Source of the DNA: Streptomyces xinghaiensis S187
GTDB lineage: Bacteria; Actinomycetota; Actinomycetes; Streptomycetales; Streptomycetaceae
Length of the DNA stretch: 64,000 nucleotides
Direction: 5' to 3'
Assembly: GCF_000220705.2 (NCBI RefSeq)
Contig: NZ_CP023202.1
Coordinates: 3,472,001-3,536,000 of the forward strand
In this document: one piece after another, positions 17,226 through 27,617 of the stretch
Layout of the letters: each line of letters starts with the position of its first letter
How positions within the stretch are numbered: position 1 is the stretch's first letter
Made by a program: the position numbers and the translations under genes
Notes under the pieces: model-generated
What the model was told of the DNA's origin: nothing
The model's input: only the letters and a program-made list of their open reading frames with translations
Databases searched by the model: none

Positions 17226-20200
17226 TCAGCGCGCCGCCAGGGTGGCCTCCGGAAGCTCCCGGGGCAGCCGGGCGCCCGCCGTGTCCGCCGCGCGCTCCCG
17301 CTCCCGCATCCGCCGGAACGGCCCGTCGGCGGCCGCCAGCTCCGCGTACGTGCCGCGCTGGACGGCACGGCCCCGGTCCAGCACGACCACCTCGTCGACG
17401 TCCTCCAGCCCCGCCAGCCGGTGGGTGATGAGGACGGTCGTGCGGCCCTCGGTCGCCGCGAGCAGATCGGCCGTGAGGGCGTCCGCCGTCGCCAGGTCCA
17501 GGTGTTCGGCGGGCTCGTCGAGCACCAGCACCGGGAAGTCCGCGAGCAGGGCCCGGGCCAGGGCGAGACGGCGGCGCTGGCCGCCGGACATCCTCGCACC
17601 GTGCTCGCCGACCATCGTGTCCAGGCCCTCGGGCAGGCCGTCCACCCAGCCGAGCAGCCGGGCCCGGGCCAGCGCGGCGCGCAGCTCGGGCTCCCCGGCG
17701 GACGGACGGGCGAGCCGCAGGTTCTCGCGGAGTGAGCTGTCGAAGATGTGCGCGTCCTGCGCGCAGAGCCCGACCAGCCGCCGCACGGCGTCGCCGTCGA
17801 GCGCGCCGGCATCGGTGCCGGCCAGGGTATAGCGGCCGGACTCGGGGTCCAGGAAGCGCAGCAGCACCTGCGCGAGCGTCGTCTTGCCCGAGCCGGACGG
17901 ACCCACGACGGCGATCCGGCGCCCCGGTACGAGGTCGAGGTCCAGGCCGTCGAGGGCGGGCAGCCGCTGACCGGCGTAGCGGGCCGTCAGATTCCGCACC
18001 GCCAGCGGGAACGGTGTGGCGGGCGGTACGGCGGGCTCGGCCGGCTCGCGCACCGGCTCGGGAGCGGCCAGCACCTCCCAGATCCGACCGGCGGCGCGCC
18101 GGGCCCGCTGCTGGTGGAGCACGGCGACGGGAAGGTCCGTGACCGCCTCGAACGCCGCGAGCGGCAGCAGGACCACCACCGCGAGCGCGACCCCCGCGAG
18201 CCTCCCCTCGTGCACCGCCTGCACTCCGGCCCAGGCCGTACCGGTCACGGTGAGCCCGCAGACCAGCGCGGAGAGCCCGGCGCCGGCTCCGGCAGCGGCC
18301 GCCGAGCGCCCGGCGAGCCCGGTGAGCTCGGCGTCCGCCCGCCGGGCCTCCTCCGTACGGGACCGGAGCGCGCCGGCCACCGTCAGCTCGGCGGTGCCGG
18401 ACAGCAGATCCACGACCCGGGTCGCCAGAACACCGCGGGCCGGGGCCAGCCGCCGCTCCGCCCGGCGCGACACGGCCCCGGAGAGCAGCGGCACCCCCGC
18501 CCCGGCGGCGAGCAGCCCCAGCGCCAGCACGGCTCCCGCCTCCGGCAGCAGCCAGGCGGTGAAACCGACGGAGCCCGCGGAGACCAGGAGAGCGACGCCC
18601 ACCGGCAGCAGGCGGCGCAGGAAGTAGTCCTGGAGGGAGTCGACGTCGGCGACGAGCCGGGAGAGGAGGTCGCCGCGGCGGGTGGTGCGCAGGCCCGCCG
18701 GTGCCAGCCGTTCGAGCCGCTGGAAGACGGCCACACGGAGGTCTGCGAGCATCCGGAAGACGGCGTCGTGCGCGACGAGCCGCTCGGCGTAGCGGAACAC
18801 GGCCCGGCCGATGCCGAAGGCCCGGGTGGCCGTGACGGCCACCATGAGGTAGAGGATCGGCGGCTGCTCGGAGGCCCGCGAGATGAGCCATCCGGAGACG
18901 CCCATGAGGCCCACCGCGCTGCCCAGCGCCAGGCTGCCGAGCACCAGGGCCAGCACGAACCGCCCCCGCCGTGCCCGGGTCCGGTCCCGCACCCAGCGCA
19001 GCGGATCCGGGTCCCGCCGGCGGAGGATCCCACCGGGCCGGCCGGCCCGGCCGGGTCCGTCCGGCCGCTCCCCCGCCGCTGCGGGAACGGCCGCCACGAC
19101 GCCCGCGCCCCGCGGGCCGCCCCGGCCGCCGGCACGGGCGCCGTCCGCCGGCCCGCCCGGTGTCTCCGGCGACGCGGCCGGCGTCCCCTCCCCGTCCTCC
19201 GGCGCCGGCGGGACGCAGACCGCGGCGGCCGGTGCCGATGCCGGAGCCGCGGCGAGTTCCGCCGTCCCGGCCGGCCGGGGAAGCTCCACCACCCGGTCGG
19301 CGACCGCCAGCAGGGCCGGCCGGTGCACGGCCATCAGCACCGTGCGCCCCGCCGTCAGCCGTGCGACCGCCTCCACGACCGCCGACTCGCTCTCGCCGTC
19401 CAGGTTGGCCGTCGGCTCGTCCAGCAGCAGCACGGGACGGTCGGCGAGGAAGGCCCGGGCGATCGCGATCCGCTGCCGCTGGCCGGCCGACAGCCCGGCG
19501 CCGCCCTCGCCGAGGACGGTGGCGGGCCCCTCGGGCAGCGCGGCGACGAAGTCCAGTGCGCCCGCGTCGCGCAGCGCCTCCCGCACGGCCGCGTCGTCCG
19601 CGTCCGGCCGGGCCAGCCGTACGTTCTCGGCGACGGTCCCGGCGAACAGGAAGGGGTGCTGGGGGAGCCAGGCGATCTGCCGCCGCCAGCCGTCGAGGTC
19701 CACGGTGGAGAGGTCCGTGTCCCCGAGCAGCAGGCGTCCCTCCGCCGCCTCGGCGAACCCCAGGACGGCATGGAGGAGGGTGGTCTTCCCCGACCCGCTG
19801 GGGCCGGTCAGTGCGACCGTCTCGCCGGGCCGGACGGTCAGGGAGGTGCGCGCCAGCGAGGGCTCCGCGCGCCCGGGGTGCCGGACGACCAGACCGTCCA
19901 CCCGCAGCCCGGAGACCCGGGCGTCGGGAGCGGGAGCCGTTCCGCCGGTGCTCCCCGGCGGGGTCTCCAGCACGGTGAACACCTGCTCGGCGGCGGCCAG
20001 CCCTTCGGCCGCCGCGTGGTACTGGGCTCCCACCTGCCGGATCGGCAGGTAGGCCTCGGGGGCGAGGATCAGCACCACCAGCCCGGTGAAGAGATCCAGG
20101 TCGCCATGGACGAGCCGCATACCGATGCCGACGGCGACCAGCGCCACCGACAGGGTGGAGAGGAGCTCCAGCGCGAAGGAGGAGAGAAAGGCGATCCGCA

Positions 20201-20912
20201 GGGTTCGCAGGGTGGCCCGCCGGTAGTCGGCGGTGATGGCGCGGATCGACTCGGCCTGGGCCTTGGCGCGGCCGAAGACTTTCAGGGTCGGCAGGCCGGC
20301 CACCACGTCGAGGAAGTGCCCCGACAGCCGGGTGAGCAGCTGCCACTGACGGTCCATCCGCGCCTGGGTGGCCCAGCCGATGAGCACCATGAAGAGAGGG
20401 ATGAGTGGCAGGGTCACCACGATGACCGCCGCGGACACCCAGTCCGCCGTGACGATGCGGGCGAGGACGGCGGCCGGGACCACGACCGCCAGCCCCAGCT
20501 GCGGCAGATAGCGGGCGAAGTAGCCGTCGAGGGCATCGATACCCCGGGTGGCCAGCGCCGTCAGCTCTCCGGTGCGCTGCGAGCTCAGCCAGCCGGGTCC
20601 GAGCCGTGTGGCATGGTCCAGCAGCCGGGTCCGCAGCTCGGACTTGACCGAGGCTCCGGCCCGGTGCGCGGCCAGTTCGGTCAGCCACGAGACGAGTGCC
20701 CGTCCGGCGGACACGGCCACGAGCAGCAGCAGCTCAGTGGTCAGCCCGTCGGCGTCCAGCCCCCGCTGGAAGGCGCCCACGATCACCTCGGCGAGCAGCA
20801 CGGCCTGGGCCACCACCAGGCCGGCCCCCGCCAGTCCCAGGGCTACGGCGGCCAGCAGGAAGGTCCGGGTGGCCCGTGCGTAACGGAGCAGGCGGGGGTC
20901 GACGGGTTTCAC
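17226..20912 (-). CDS. cydCD: Fused CydDC heterodimeric ABC exporter for cytochrome bd assembly
   Basis: A 1228-residue protein that joins two complete ABC exporter halves, CydD (residues 1 to about 560) and CydC (about 640 to 1228), which are separate in E. coli. Each half has six membrane segments and an ATPase. The first has Walker A GPSGSGKTTL near residue 370 and signature LSAGQRQR; the second has Walker A near residue 1000 and signature MSGGQRRR. A Pro/Ala/Gly-rich linker separates them. The exporter moves thiols or heme-related compounds needed to assemble cytochrome bd oxidase. The GTG start at 20912 lies inside a perfect parS site; the ribosome site GAGGGA is upstream of it. It is the third gene of the cyd operon, 25 bp after cydB. 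Confidence 0.95.
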   Translation of the reverse strand: MKPVDPRLLRYARATRTFLLAAVALGLAGAGLVVAQAVLLAEVIVGAFQRGLDADGLTTELLLLVAVSAGRALVSWLTELAAHRAGASVKSELRTRLLDHATRLGPGWLSSQRTGELTALATRGIDALDGYFARYLPQLGLAVVVPAAVLARIVTADWVSAAVIVVTLPLIPLFMVLIGWATQARMDRQWQLLTRLSGHFLDVVAGLPTLKVFGRAKAQAESIRAITADYRRATLRTLRIAFLSSFALELLSTLSVALVAVGIGMRLVHGDLDLFTGLVVLILAPEAYLPIRQVGAQYHAAAEGLAAAEQVFTVLETPPGSTGGTAPAPDARVSGLRVDGLVVRHPGRAEPSLARTSLTVRPGETVALTGPSGSGKTTLLHAVLGFAEAAEGRLLLGDTDLSTVDLDGWRRQIAWLPQHPFLFAGTVAENVRLARPDADDAAVREALRDAGALDFVAALPEGPATVLGEGGAGLSAGQRQRIAIARAFLADRPVLLLDEPTANLDGESESAVVEAVARLTAGRTVLMAVHRPALLAVADRVVELPRPAGTAELAAAPASAPAAAVCVPPAPEDGEGTPAASPETPGGPADGARAGGRGGPRGAGVVAAVPAAAGERPDGPGRAGRPGGILRRRDPDPLRWVRDRTRARRGRFVLALVLGSLALGSAVGLMGVSGWLISRASEQPPILYLMVAVTATRAFGIGRAVFRYAERLVAHDAVFRMLADLRVAVFQRLERLAPAGLRTTRRGDLLSRLVADVDSLQDYFLRRLLPVGVALLVSAGSVGFTAWLLPEAGAVLALGLLAAGAGVPLLSGAVSRRAERRLAPARGVLATRVVDLLSGTAELTVAGALRSRTEEARRADAELTGLAGRSAAAAGAGAGLSALVCGLTVTGTAWAGVQAVHEGRLAGVALAVVVLLPLAAFEAVTDLPVAVLHQQRARRAAGRIWEVLAAPEPVREPAEPAVPPATPFPLAVRNLTARYAGQRLPALDGLDLDLVPGRRIAVVGPSGSGKTTLAQVLLRFLDPESGRYTLAGTDAGALDGDAVRRLVGLCAQDAHIFDSSLRENLRLARPSAGEPELRAALARARLLGWVDGLPEGLDTMVGEHGARMSGGQRRRLALARALLADFPVLVLDEPAEHLDLATADALTADLLAATEGRTTVLITHRLAGLEDVDEVVVLDRGRAVQRGTYAELAAADGPFRRMRERERAADTAGARLPRELPEATLAAR

Positions 20913-20919
20913 GTGAAAC
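20906..20919. other. parS site overlapping the cydCD start codon
   Basis: A perfect GTTTCACGTGAAAC. The central CAC on this strand is the complement of the GTG initiator codon of cydCD. ParB binds such sites near oriC to build the segregation complex. Confidence 0.93.
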
Positions 20920-20937
20920 AGTCCCTCGGTTTGTTCC

Positions 20938-21939
<1,002 letters not shown>

Positions 21940-21955
21940 GTCCAGCTCCTCACTC

Positions 21956-23470
21956 TCAGTACGAGAAGGCCATGGGCCGGTCGGCGTCGGCGTCGTCGTC
22001 GTCGCCGCCGATCTTGGTGGGCGGGTTGAGGTCGGCCTCCGTGAGCTCCGGCGGCCCGGCCTTGACGTACTTGACGAGGAGCTTGACCTCGATCACCGCG
22101 AGAATCGCGTAGAGCAGGGTGAAGACGCTCATCGACAGCAGCACCTCGCCCTGGGTCACGCCGGGGGAGACGGCGTCCTCGGTGCGCAGCACGCCGTAGA
22201 CCACCCACGGCTGGCGGGCCATCTCGGTGAAGATCCAGCCCCAGGAGCTGGCGAGCAGCGGGAAGCCGATGGTGAGCACGGCCAGCTTCCAGTACCAGCC
22301 GGTGAGCACGGCGCCGAGTTCCCTCTCCCGGGTGAGGGCCAGGCGCGGCTTCTCGTCCTCGGTGGTACGGAGCCGGGGCGCCAGCCACAGCTTGTTGCGG
22401 GTGAGGTAGAGGCCCACCACGCCGATGGCGAAGGAGACCATGCCGAAGCCGATCATCCAGCGGAAGCCCCAGTAGGCGACCGGGATGTTGGGCCGGTAGT
22501 CGCCGGGCCCGTACTGCTCCCGCAGGTCCTCGTTCACATCGTTGATGCCCGGGACCTCGGTCTCCAGATCGCTGTGGGCCAGGAAGGAGAGGAGCCCGGG
22601 GATCTCGATGGCGACCTTGTTGTGGCCCTCGTCGACATCGCCGTAGGCGAAGACGGAGAAGGGCGCCGGCGCCTCGGTGTCCCACAGCGCCTCCGCCGAG
22701 GCCATCTTCATGGGCTGCTGCTCGTACATCACCTTGCTGAGCCGGTCGCCGCTGACGGCGGTCAGCAGGCCGCCGACCACGAGGGTGACCAGGCCGAGCC
22801 GGAGCGACGTCCGCATTTCCGGGAGGTGCCTGCCGCGGCGGAGGTGGACGGCGGCGATGCCCACCATGAAGGCGCCGCCGGCCAGGAAGGCCGCGGTGAG
22901 GGTGTGGAAGACGACGACGACCGTCGTGTCCTGGGTGAGCACGGCCAGGAAGTCGGTGAGTTCGGCGCGCCCGGATTCCTCGTTGATCCGGTAGCCGACG
23001 GGGTGCTGCATCCAGGAGTTGGCGGCCAGGATGAAGTAGGCGGAGAGCACGGTCCCGATGGCGACCATCCACATGCAGGCGGCGTGGATCTTCTTGGGCA
23101 GCTTGTCCCAGCCGAAGATCCACAGGCCGATGAAGGTGGACTCGAAGAAGAAGGCGATCAGCGCCTCGAAGGCCAGCGGGGCTCCGAAGATGTCACCGAC
23201 GAAGCGGGAGTAGTCGGACCAGTTCATACCGAACTGGAACTCCTGCACGATGCCGGTGACGACGCCCATGGCGATATTGATCAGGAAGAGCCTGCCCCAG
23301 AACTTGGTCGCCCGGAGGTACTTTTCCTTGCCCGTCCGCACCCAGGCGGTCTCGAGGCCTGCCACCAGGGAGGCGAGAGAGATCGTCAGCGGTACGAAGA
23401 GAAAGTGGTAGACGGTGGTGATGCCGAACTGCCATCGCGCCAGCGTCTCGGGCGCCAAGGCTATGTCCAC
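21956..23470 (-). CDS. cydA: Cytochrome bd oxidase subunit I
   Basis: A 504-residue heme-binding subunit with about nine membrane segments and quinol oxidation site. It starts at GTG 23470 with LAPETLARWQFG, where the His of TVYHFLFVPLT is a heme b595 ligand, and contains the FEST motif in FFFESTFIG. The quinol loop is short. The family motif near the C-terminus, usually GRQPW, reads ARQPW here (Ala418), with Arg, Gln, Pro and Trp kept. Transcription is probably controlled by the Rex operator 85-107 bases upstream. It is first in the leftward cyd operon. Confidence 0.97.
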   Translation of the reverse strand: MDIALAPETLARWQFGITTVYHFLFVPLTISLASLVAGLETAWVRTGKEKYLRATKFWGRLFLINIAMGVVTGIVQEFQFGMNWSDYSRFVGDIFGAPLAFEALIAFFFESTFIGLWIFGWDKLPKKIHAACMWMVAIGTVLSAYFILAANSWMQHPVGYRINEESGRAELTDFLAVLTQDTTVVVVFHTLTAAFLAGGAFMVGIAAVHLRRGRHLPEMRTSLRLGLVTLVVGGLLTAVSGDRLSKVMYEQQPMKMASAEALWDTEAPAPFSVFAYGDVDEGHNKVAIEIPGLLSFLAHSDLETEVPGINDVNEDLREQYGPGDYRPNIPVAYWGFRWMIGFGMVSFAIGVVGLYLTRNKLWLAPRLRTTEDEKPRLALTRERELGAVLTGWYWKLAVLTIGFPLLASSWGWIFTEMARQPWVVYGVLRTEDAVSPGVTQGEVLLSMSVFTLLYAILAVIEVKLLVKYVKAGPPELTEADLNPPTKIGGDDDDADADRPMAFSY

Positions 23471-23553
23471 GGTTCCTCTCCTTCACATCGCGGTGATTCG
23501 ATGCGGCAGATGTCCCGTTGCCTCCATCCGCGAGGAGACAGACAGGCTGGTGC

Positions 23554-23577
23554 TTGTGAAAGCGTTCACATTCACAA
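23554..23577. promoter_or_regulatory. Rex operator upstream of cydABCD
   Basis: The sequence TGTGAAAGCGTTCACA (23555-23570) matches the Rex operator consensus TGTGAACNNNTTCACA at all but one defined base. It lies within a longer dyad TTGTGAA ... TTCACAA (23554-23577). Rex senses NADH/NAD and is known to repress cyd genes in S. coelicolor, so induction at high NADH is expected. Confidence 0.93.
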
Positions 23578-23616
23578 GCACTAGTATGGCGCACCCTTTC
23601 CGCCCCGACACAACCA

Positions 23617-23642
23617 GGGGGTGTGCCCTGCGGCACACCCCC
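23617..23642 (-). terminator. Terminator of the hisC-like gene
   Basis: A perfect 11-bp stem (23617-23627 with 23632-23642) with a four-base loop lies 56 bases after the hisC-like stop and before the cydA promoter. It separates the two leftward units. Confidence 0.8.
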
Positions 23643-23697
23643 CTACCTGCGGTTTTTATACCCCCACCGGCATCTTGACGAAGCTGGTCGGCGCTGT

Positions 23698-24810
23698 TCA
23701 CAGCTCCTTGCGGAAAGCCTCCGCGGCGCCCAGCAGAAGATCGTTCGCCTCGGTCTCGCCGATGGTGATCCGCACCCCCTCGCCGGGGAACGGCCGCACG
23801 ACCACACCGGCCCGCTCGCACGCCGCCGCGAACTCGGCCGTCCGCTCCCCCAGCCGCAGCCAGACGAAGTTCGCCTGCGACCCGGGAACCGTCCAGCCCT
23901 GCTCCGTCAGCGCCGCGGACACCCGCGCCCGCTCACCCACCAGCGCCTCCACCCGCTCCAGCAGCGCCTCCTCGCTGCGCAGCGAGGCCACCGCCGCGTC
24001 CTGCGCCAGCTGGCTCACCCCGAAGGGCACCGCGGTCTTCCGCAGCGCCGCCGCCACCGGCTCGTGCGCCACGGCGAAGCCGACCCGCAGCCCCGCCAGC
24101 CCATAGGCCTTGGAGAAGGTGCGCAGCACGCAGACGTTCGGCCGGTCCCGGTAGAGCTCGATCCCGTCCGGCACCTCCGCGTCCCGGATGAACTCGCGGT
24201 ACGCCTCGTCCAGCACGACCAGGACGTCCGACGGCACCCGGTCCAGGAAACGCTCCAGTTCCGGGCGGCGGACCACCGTGCCGGTCGGGTTGTTCGGATT
24301 GCAGACGAAGACGAGCCGGGTCCGGTCGGTCACGGCGTCCGCCATGGCGTCCAGGTCGTGGGTCTCCCCGCCGGTCAGCGGCACCTGCACCGAGGCGGCT
24401 CCCGAGATCCGCGTGATGATCGGGTACGCCTCGAAGGACCGCCAGGCGTACACGACCTCGTCGCCCGGACCCGCCGTCGCCTGGATCAGCTGCTGGGCGA
24501 CCCCCACCGAGCCGGTACCGGTCGCGAGATGGGTGGCCGGCACGTCGAAGCGCTCGGCCAGTTCGGCCATCAGCCCGCTGCAGGCCATGTCCGGGTAGCG
24601 GTTGAAACTCCCCGCCGCGCCGAGAACGCTCTCCATGACCCCCGGCAGCGGGGGATACGGGTTCTCGTTGGAGGAGAGCTTGTACGTGACCGGCCCGTCC
24701 CCCGCCGTGGCCGGCTTGCCCGGCTTGTACGTCGGAATGCTCTCCAGCACACCGCGCAGCCTGGGAATCACCGGGGTCTCGGGGGAGTCCCCCCGGGAAT
24801 CAGTGTGCAT
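23698..24810 (-). CDS. Histidinol-phosphate aminotransferase-like class II aminotransferase
   Basis: A 370-residue PLP-dependent fold-type I aminotransferase of the HisC family. KLSSNENPYPP is the substrate-side HisC motif, VCNPNNPTGT and VLDEAYREF are the PLP-contact segments, and the PLP lysine is in TFSKAYGLAGLRVG. It stands alone, not in a his operon. It may therefore be a second HisC or act on aromatic amino acids such as phenylalanine, as some actinobacterial HisC paralogues do. ATG 24810 is chosen because GAGGAGG lies seven bases upstream. A strong hairpin follows it. Confidence 0.92.
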   Translation of the reverse strand: MHTDSRGDSPETPVIPRLRGVLESIPTYKPGKPATAGDGPVTYKLSSNENPYPPLPGVMESVLGAAGSFNRYPDMACSGLMAELAERFDVPATHLATGTGSVGVAQQLIQATAGPGDEVVYAWRSFEAYPIITRISGAASVQVPLTGGETHDLDAMADAVTDRTRLVFVCNPNNPTGTVVRRPELERFLDRVPSDVLVVLDEAYREFIRDAEVPDGIELYRDRPNVCVLRTFSKAYGLAGLRVGFAVAHEPVAAALRKTAVPFGVSQLAQDAAVASLRSEEALLERVEALVGERARVSAALTEQGWTVPGSQANFVWLRLGERTAEFAAACERAGVVVRPFPGEGVRITIGETEANDLLLGAAEAFRKEL

Positions 24811-25155
24811 CGCCGTCCTCCTCGACCGTCCCGCCGCCATCAATGCTGCTTACCTTATGAGGATTGCCGCGCCGGGCAATGGGCCGGGCAAACCGGAGGC
24901 GCGCGCTTGCCCGCGGCGCACGCCGGTGGCCCGCGCCCTGGCGCGCGTCACTCTTCCAGGTGACTTGAGACCGCTTCACACCAAACATCGTTCACTGGAC
25001 AACAGCACATCTTGTCCCAAACGAGAGCGAGGGAACCGCTCAACGGCCTTTGATATAAAGACGGTTGATAGATTCGATCTTGCAGAAACGTGACTCTTGA
25101 CGGTTCATCGCCGACCCCCTCGGCCGGAGCCCAGTCGCCCTAGTATCGGCTGGCC
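24811..25155. promoter_or_regulatory. Divergent spacer between the hisC-like and lacI-type genes
   Basis: About 345 bases with locally lower GC (for example around 25049-25095, which includes TTTGATATAAAG). It should hold both divergent promoters. I see no gene and no confident operator; a LacI-type autoregulatory palindrome was sought by eye and not found. Confidence 0.4.
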
Positions 25156-26259
25156 ATGACAGCAGCAGAGAAGCACCAGGTGAGCCGGTCGACCAGCCGT
25201 CGGCTGGGGCGGGCGGGCATCCGGGACGTGGCCGCCGCCGCCGGTGTCTCGATCACGACTGTCTCCGACGCCCTCAACGGCAAGGGCCGGCTCCCCGACG
25301 CCACCCGACGCCATGTCCGGGAAGTGGCCGAGCGGCTCGGATACCGGCCGTCCGCCGCCGCCCGCACCCTCCGCACCGGCAGATCCGGCCTGATCGGACT
25401 GACCGTGACCACCTACGGTGACGAGCCCTTCACCTTCACCGAGTTCGCCTACTTCGCCGAGATGGCCCGCGCCGCCACCTCCGCCGCGCTGGCCCGCGGC
25501 TACGCGCTCGTCATCCTCCCCGCGACCTCCCGTCACGACGTCTGGTCCAACGTCGCCCTCGACGGCACGGTCGTCATCGACCCCTCCGACCACGACCCGG
25601 TCGTCACCGAGCTCGCCCGGCAGCGCATCCCCGTCGTCTCCGACGGCCGGCCCGCCGGCTCCGTACCCGTCACCGCCTGGGTCGACAACGACCACGAGGC
25701 CGCCGTCCTCGGTCTGCTCGACCATCTCGCCGACGCCGGCGCCCGCCGGATCGGCCTGCTCACCGGAACCACCACGGACACCTACACCCGGCTCTCCACC
25801 ACCGCCTATCTCTCCTGGTGCGAACGGGCCGGACAGGACCCGGTCTACGAGAAGTACCCCGCCCACGACCCGCGCGCCGGAGCGGTGGCCGCCGACCGGC
25901 TGCTGGCCCGCCCCGACCGGCCGGACGCCGTCTACGGCCTCTTCGACCCCAACGGCACGGATCTCCTCGCCGCCGCCCGCCGCTACGGCCTGCGGGTCCC
26001 GGAGGACCTGCTGCTGGTCTGCTGCAGCGAGTCCACCGTCTACGCCAGCACCGAGCCGCCCGTCACCACCCTCTCCCTCAAGCCGCGCCGCATCGGCACC
26101 GCGGTCGTCCAACTGCTGATCGACGCCATCGAGGGCCTGGACGAGGGGCGGCCGGTGGAGCAGGTGATACCGACGGAGCTGATCGTGCGCACCTCCTCCC
26201 AGCCACGGACCTCGCGCGCGACCGTCAACCCGCCCCGGTCACCCGCCGAACCGGCCTGA
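25156..26259 (+). CDS. LacI-family transcriptional regulator
   Basis: A 367-residue regulator. The N-terminal helix-turn-helix and hinge are clear: IRDVAAAAGVSITTVSDAL (about residues 21-39), then the hinge with YRPSAAARTLRTGRSGLIG. The ligand domain is a two-lobed periplasmic-binding fold (about 70-345) with LGLLDHLADAGARRIGLL and the end motif TTLSLKPRRIGTAVVQLL. The ligand cannot be told. It lies divergent from the hisC-like gene and is followed by a terminator, so it forms a single-gene unit. Confidence 0.92.
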   Translation: MTAAEKHQVSRSTSRRLGRAGIRDVAAAAGVSITTVSDALNGKGRLPDATRRHVREVAERLGYRPSAAARTLRTGRSGLIGLTVTTYGDEPFTFTEFAYFAEMARAATSAALARGYALVILPATSRHDVWSNVALDGTVVIDPSDHDPVVTELARQRIPVVSDGRPAGSVPVTAWVDNDHEAAVLGLLDHLADAGARRIGLLTGTTTDTYTRLSTTAYLSWCERAGQDPVYEKYPAHDPRAGAVAADRLLARPDRPDAVYGLFDPNGTDLLAAARRYGLRVPEDLLLVCCSESTVYASTEPPVTTLSLKPRRIGTAVVQLLIDAIEGLDEGRPVEQVIPTELIVRTSSQPRTSRATVNPPRSPAEPA

Positions 26260-26271
26260 CGCGGAGGGCAC

Positions 26272-26291
26272 CCGGCCGTCCCGACGGCCGG
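26272..26291 (+). terminator. Terminator of the lacI-type gene
   Basis: A short perfect inverted repeat CCGGCCGTC / GACGGCCGG begins 13 bases after the stop codon. The usable stem is probably seven base pairs with a six-base loop. Confidence 0.6.
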
Positions 26292-26573
26292 CGGGACCGG
26301 CGGGCCCGGCGCTGCCACCGGGAAGTGCGGTCACCACAACCACCGCGACCACCAGGGCAATCCGGCACAAACTCCCGGCGCTCACGCCATCGCGGTGATT
26401 GCCGGCTCCCTGGTGCGTCACAACCCACGAGCGGCATTCCTATGATGGGCGCACGACACCGCGGATCCCTTGACCACGAGGGGCCTCCCCACTCTGAGGT
26501 GGGGCGAGTGCCTCCGCCCGCAGCGGCGGGGCAGGTCCGACCGGTGCACGGCGGCGCGATGGTGGAGGGGTCG

Positions 26574-27617
26574 ATGATCCAGGGGGCCGGTCAGGGACCC
26601 GCGGTGCGGGGCATGATGGTCATGCCGGTGGTGCCCGTGAACGCTGCGGTTCCGCCGTACGCGGCCGACGAGGGCTACACCCCCACCGAACGGAACCTCC
26701 CGGTGGTCGGCCGCGTGCCCACCCCGGACGTGCCGACGGTGCCCCTCATGCCACCGGTGCCCGAACCCGAGGCGGGCGCCACCATTCCCGCGGACGGCCC
26801 CGGCCCGCTGTACGTCGTCGGCGACGTCCACGGCTACCTCGACGAGCTGCGGGCCGCCCTGCTCGCCCAGGGGCTGATCGACTCCCAGGACCGCTGGGCC
26901 GCCGGCAACGCCCGCCTGTGGTTCCTCGGCGACTTCACCGACCGCGGCCCGGACGGCATCGGGGTCATCGACCTCGTCATGCGGCTCTCCGCCGAGGCCG
27001 CCGCGGCCGGCGGCTACTGCAAGGCCCTGATGGGCAATCACGAGCTGCTGCTCATCGGCGCCAAGCGCTTCGGCGACACCCCGGTGTCCTCCGGCGCGGG
27101 AACCGCGTCCTTCCACGCCGCGTGGCTGCTCAACGGCGGGCAGCGCAGCGACATGGACCGGCTGCAGGACCATCATGTGCAGTGGATGTCCCGGCTCGAC
27201 GCGATGGCCGAGGAGGACGGCCACCTGCTCGTCCACTCGGACACCACGGCCTACCTCGACTACGGCGATTCGATCGAGGCCGTCAACGACGCGGTGACCG
27301 AAGCCCTTCAGCGCGCCGACGCCGAGGAGTGCTGGGACCTGTTCCGCAAGTTCACCAAGCGCTTCGCCTTCCGCGACCAGGGCGGCGCCGAGGCCGTCCG
27401 CGAGCTGCTCGGGACGTACGGCGGCCGGCGCGTCGTCCACGGTCACAGCCCGATCCCGTATCTCACCGGCCAGGTGGGCAGTGAGGACGGCGAGGACGGC
27501 GGCGCGCCCGTCGTCGACGGCCCGCACGTCTACGCCGACGGACTGGCCATCGCCATGGACGGCGGCGTCACCATGGCCGGAAAGATGCTGGTCGCGCAAC
27601 TCCCGCTGCCGGGCTGA
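26574..27617 (+). CDS. Calcineurin-like metallophosphatase
   Basis: A 347-residue phosphoesterase. The metal-binding blocks of the superfamily are in order: VVGDVHGY (DxH), FLGDFTDRGPDG (GDxxDRG), MGNHELLL (GNHE), a HSDTTAY block and HGHSPIP (GHSP). This places it with serine/threonine-type or ApaH-like metallophosphatases. The first 90 residues are Pro/Val/Met-rich and probably disordered. ATG 26574 is preferred because GGAGGGG lies five bases upstream; ATG 26559 is an alternative. The substrate, protein phosphate or a small nucleotide, is unresolved. The leader from 26482 contains a small CCCCAC/GTGGGG hairpin of unknown role. Confidence 0.9.
   Translation: MIQGAGQGPAVRGMMVMPVVPVNAAVPPYAADEGYTPTERNLPVVGRVPTPDVPTVPLMPPVPEPEAGATIPADGPGPLYVVGDVHGYLDELRAALLAQGLIDSQDRWAAGNARLWFLGDFTDRGPDGIGVIDLVMRLSAEAAAAGGYCKALMGNHELLLIGAKRFGDTPVSSGAGTASFHAAWLLNGGQRSDMDRLQDHHVQWMSRLDAMAEEDGHLLVHSDTTAYLDYGDSIEAVNDAVTEALQRADAEECWDLFRKFTKRFAFRDQGGAEAVRELLGTYGGRRVVHGHSPIPYLTGQVGSEDGEDGGAPVVDGPHVYADGLAIAMDGGVTMAGKMLVAQLPLPG

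Noticed and set aside
26482..26510. CCCCAC/GTGGGG hairpin in the metallophosphatase leader as a riboswitch
   Set aside because: A six-bp stem without any conserved aptamer sequence; no known riboswitch class matches.
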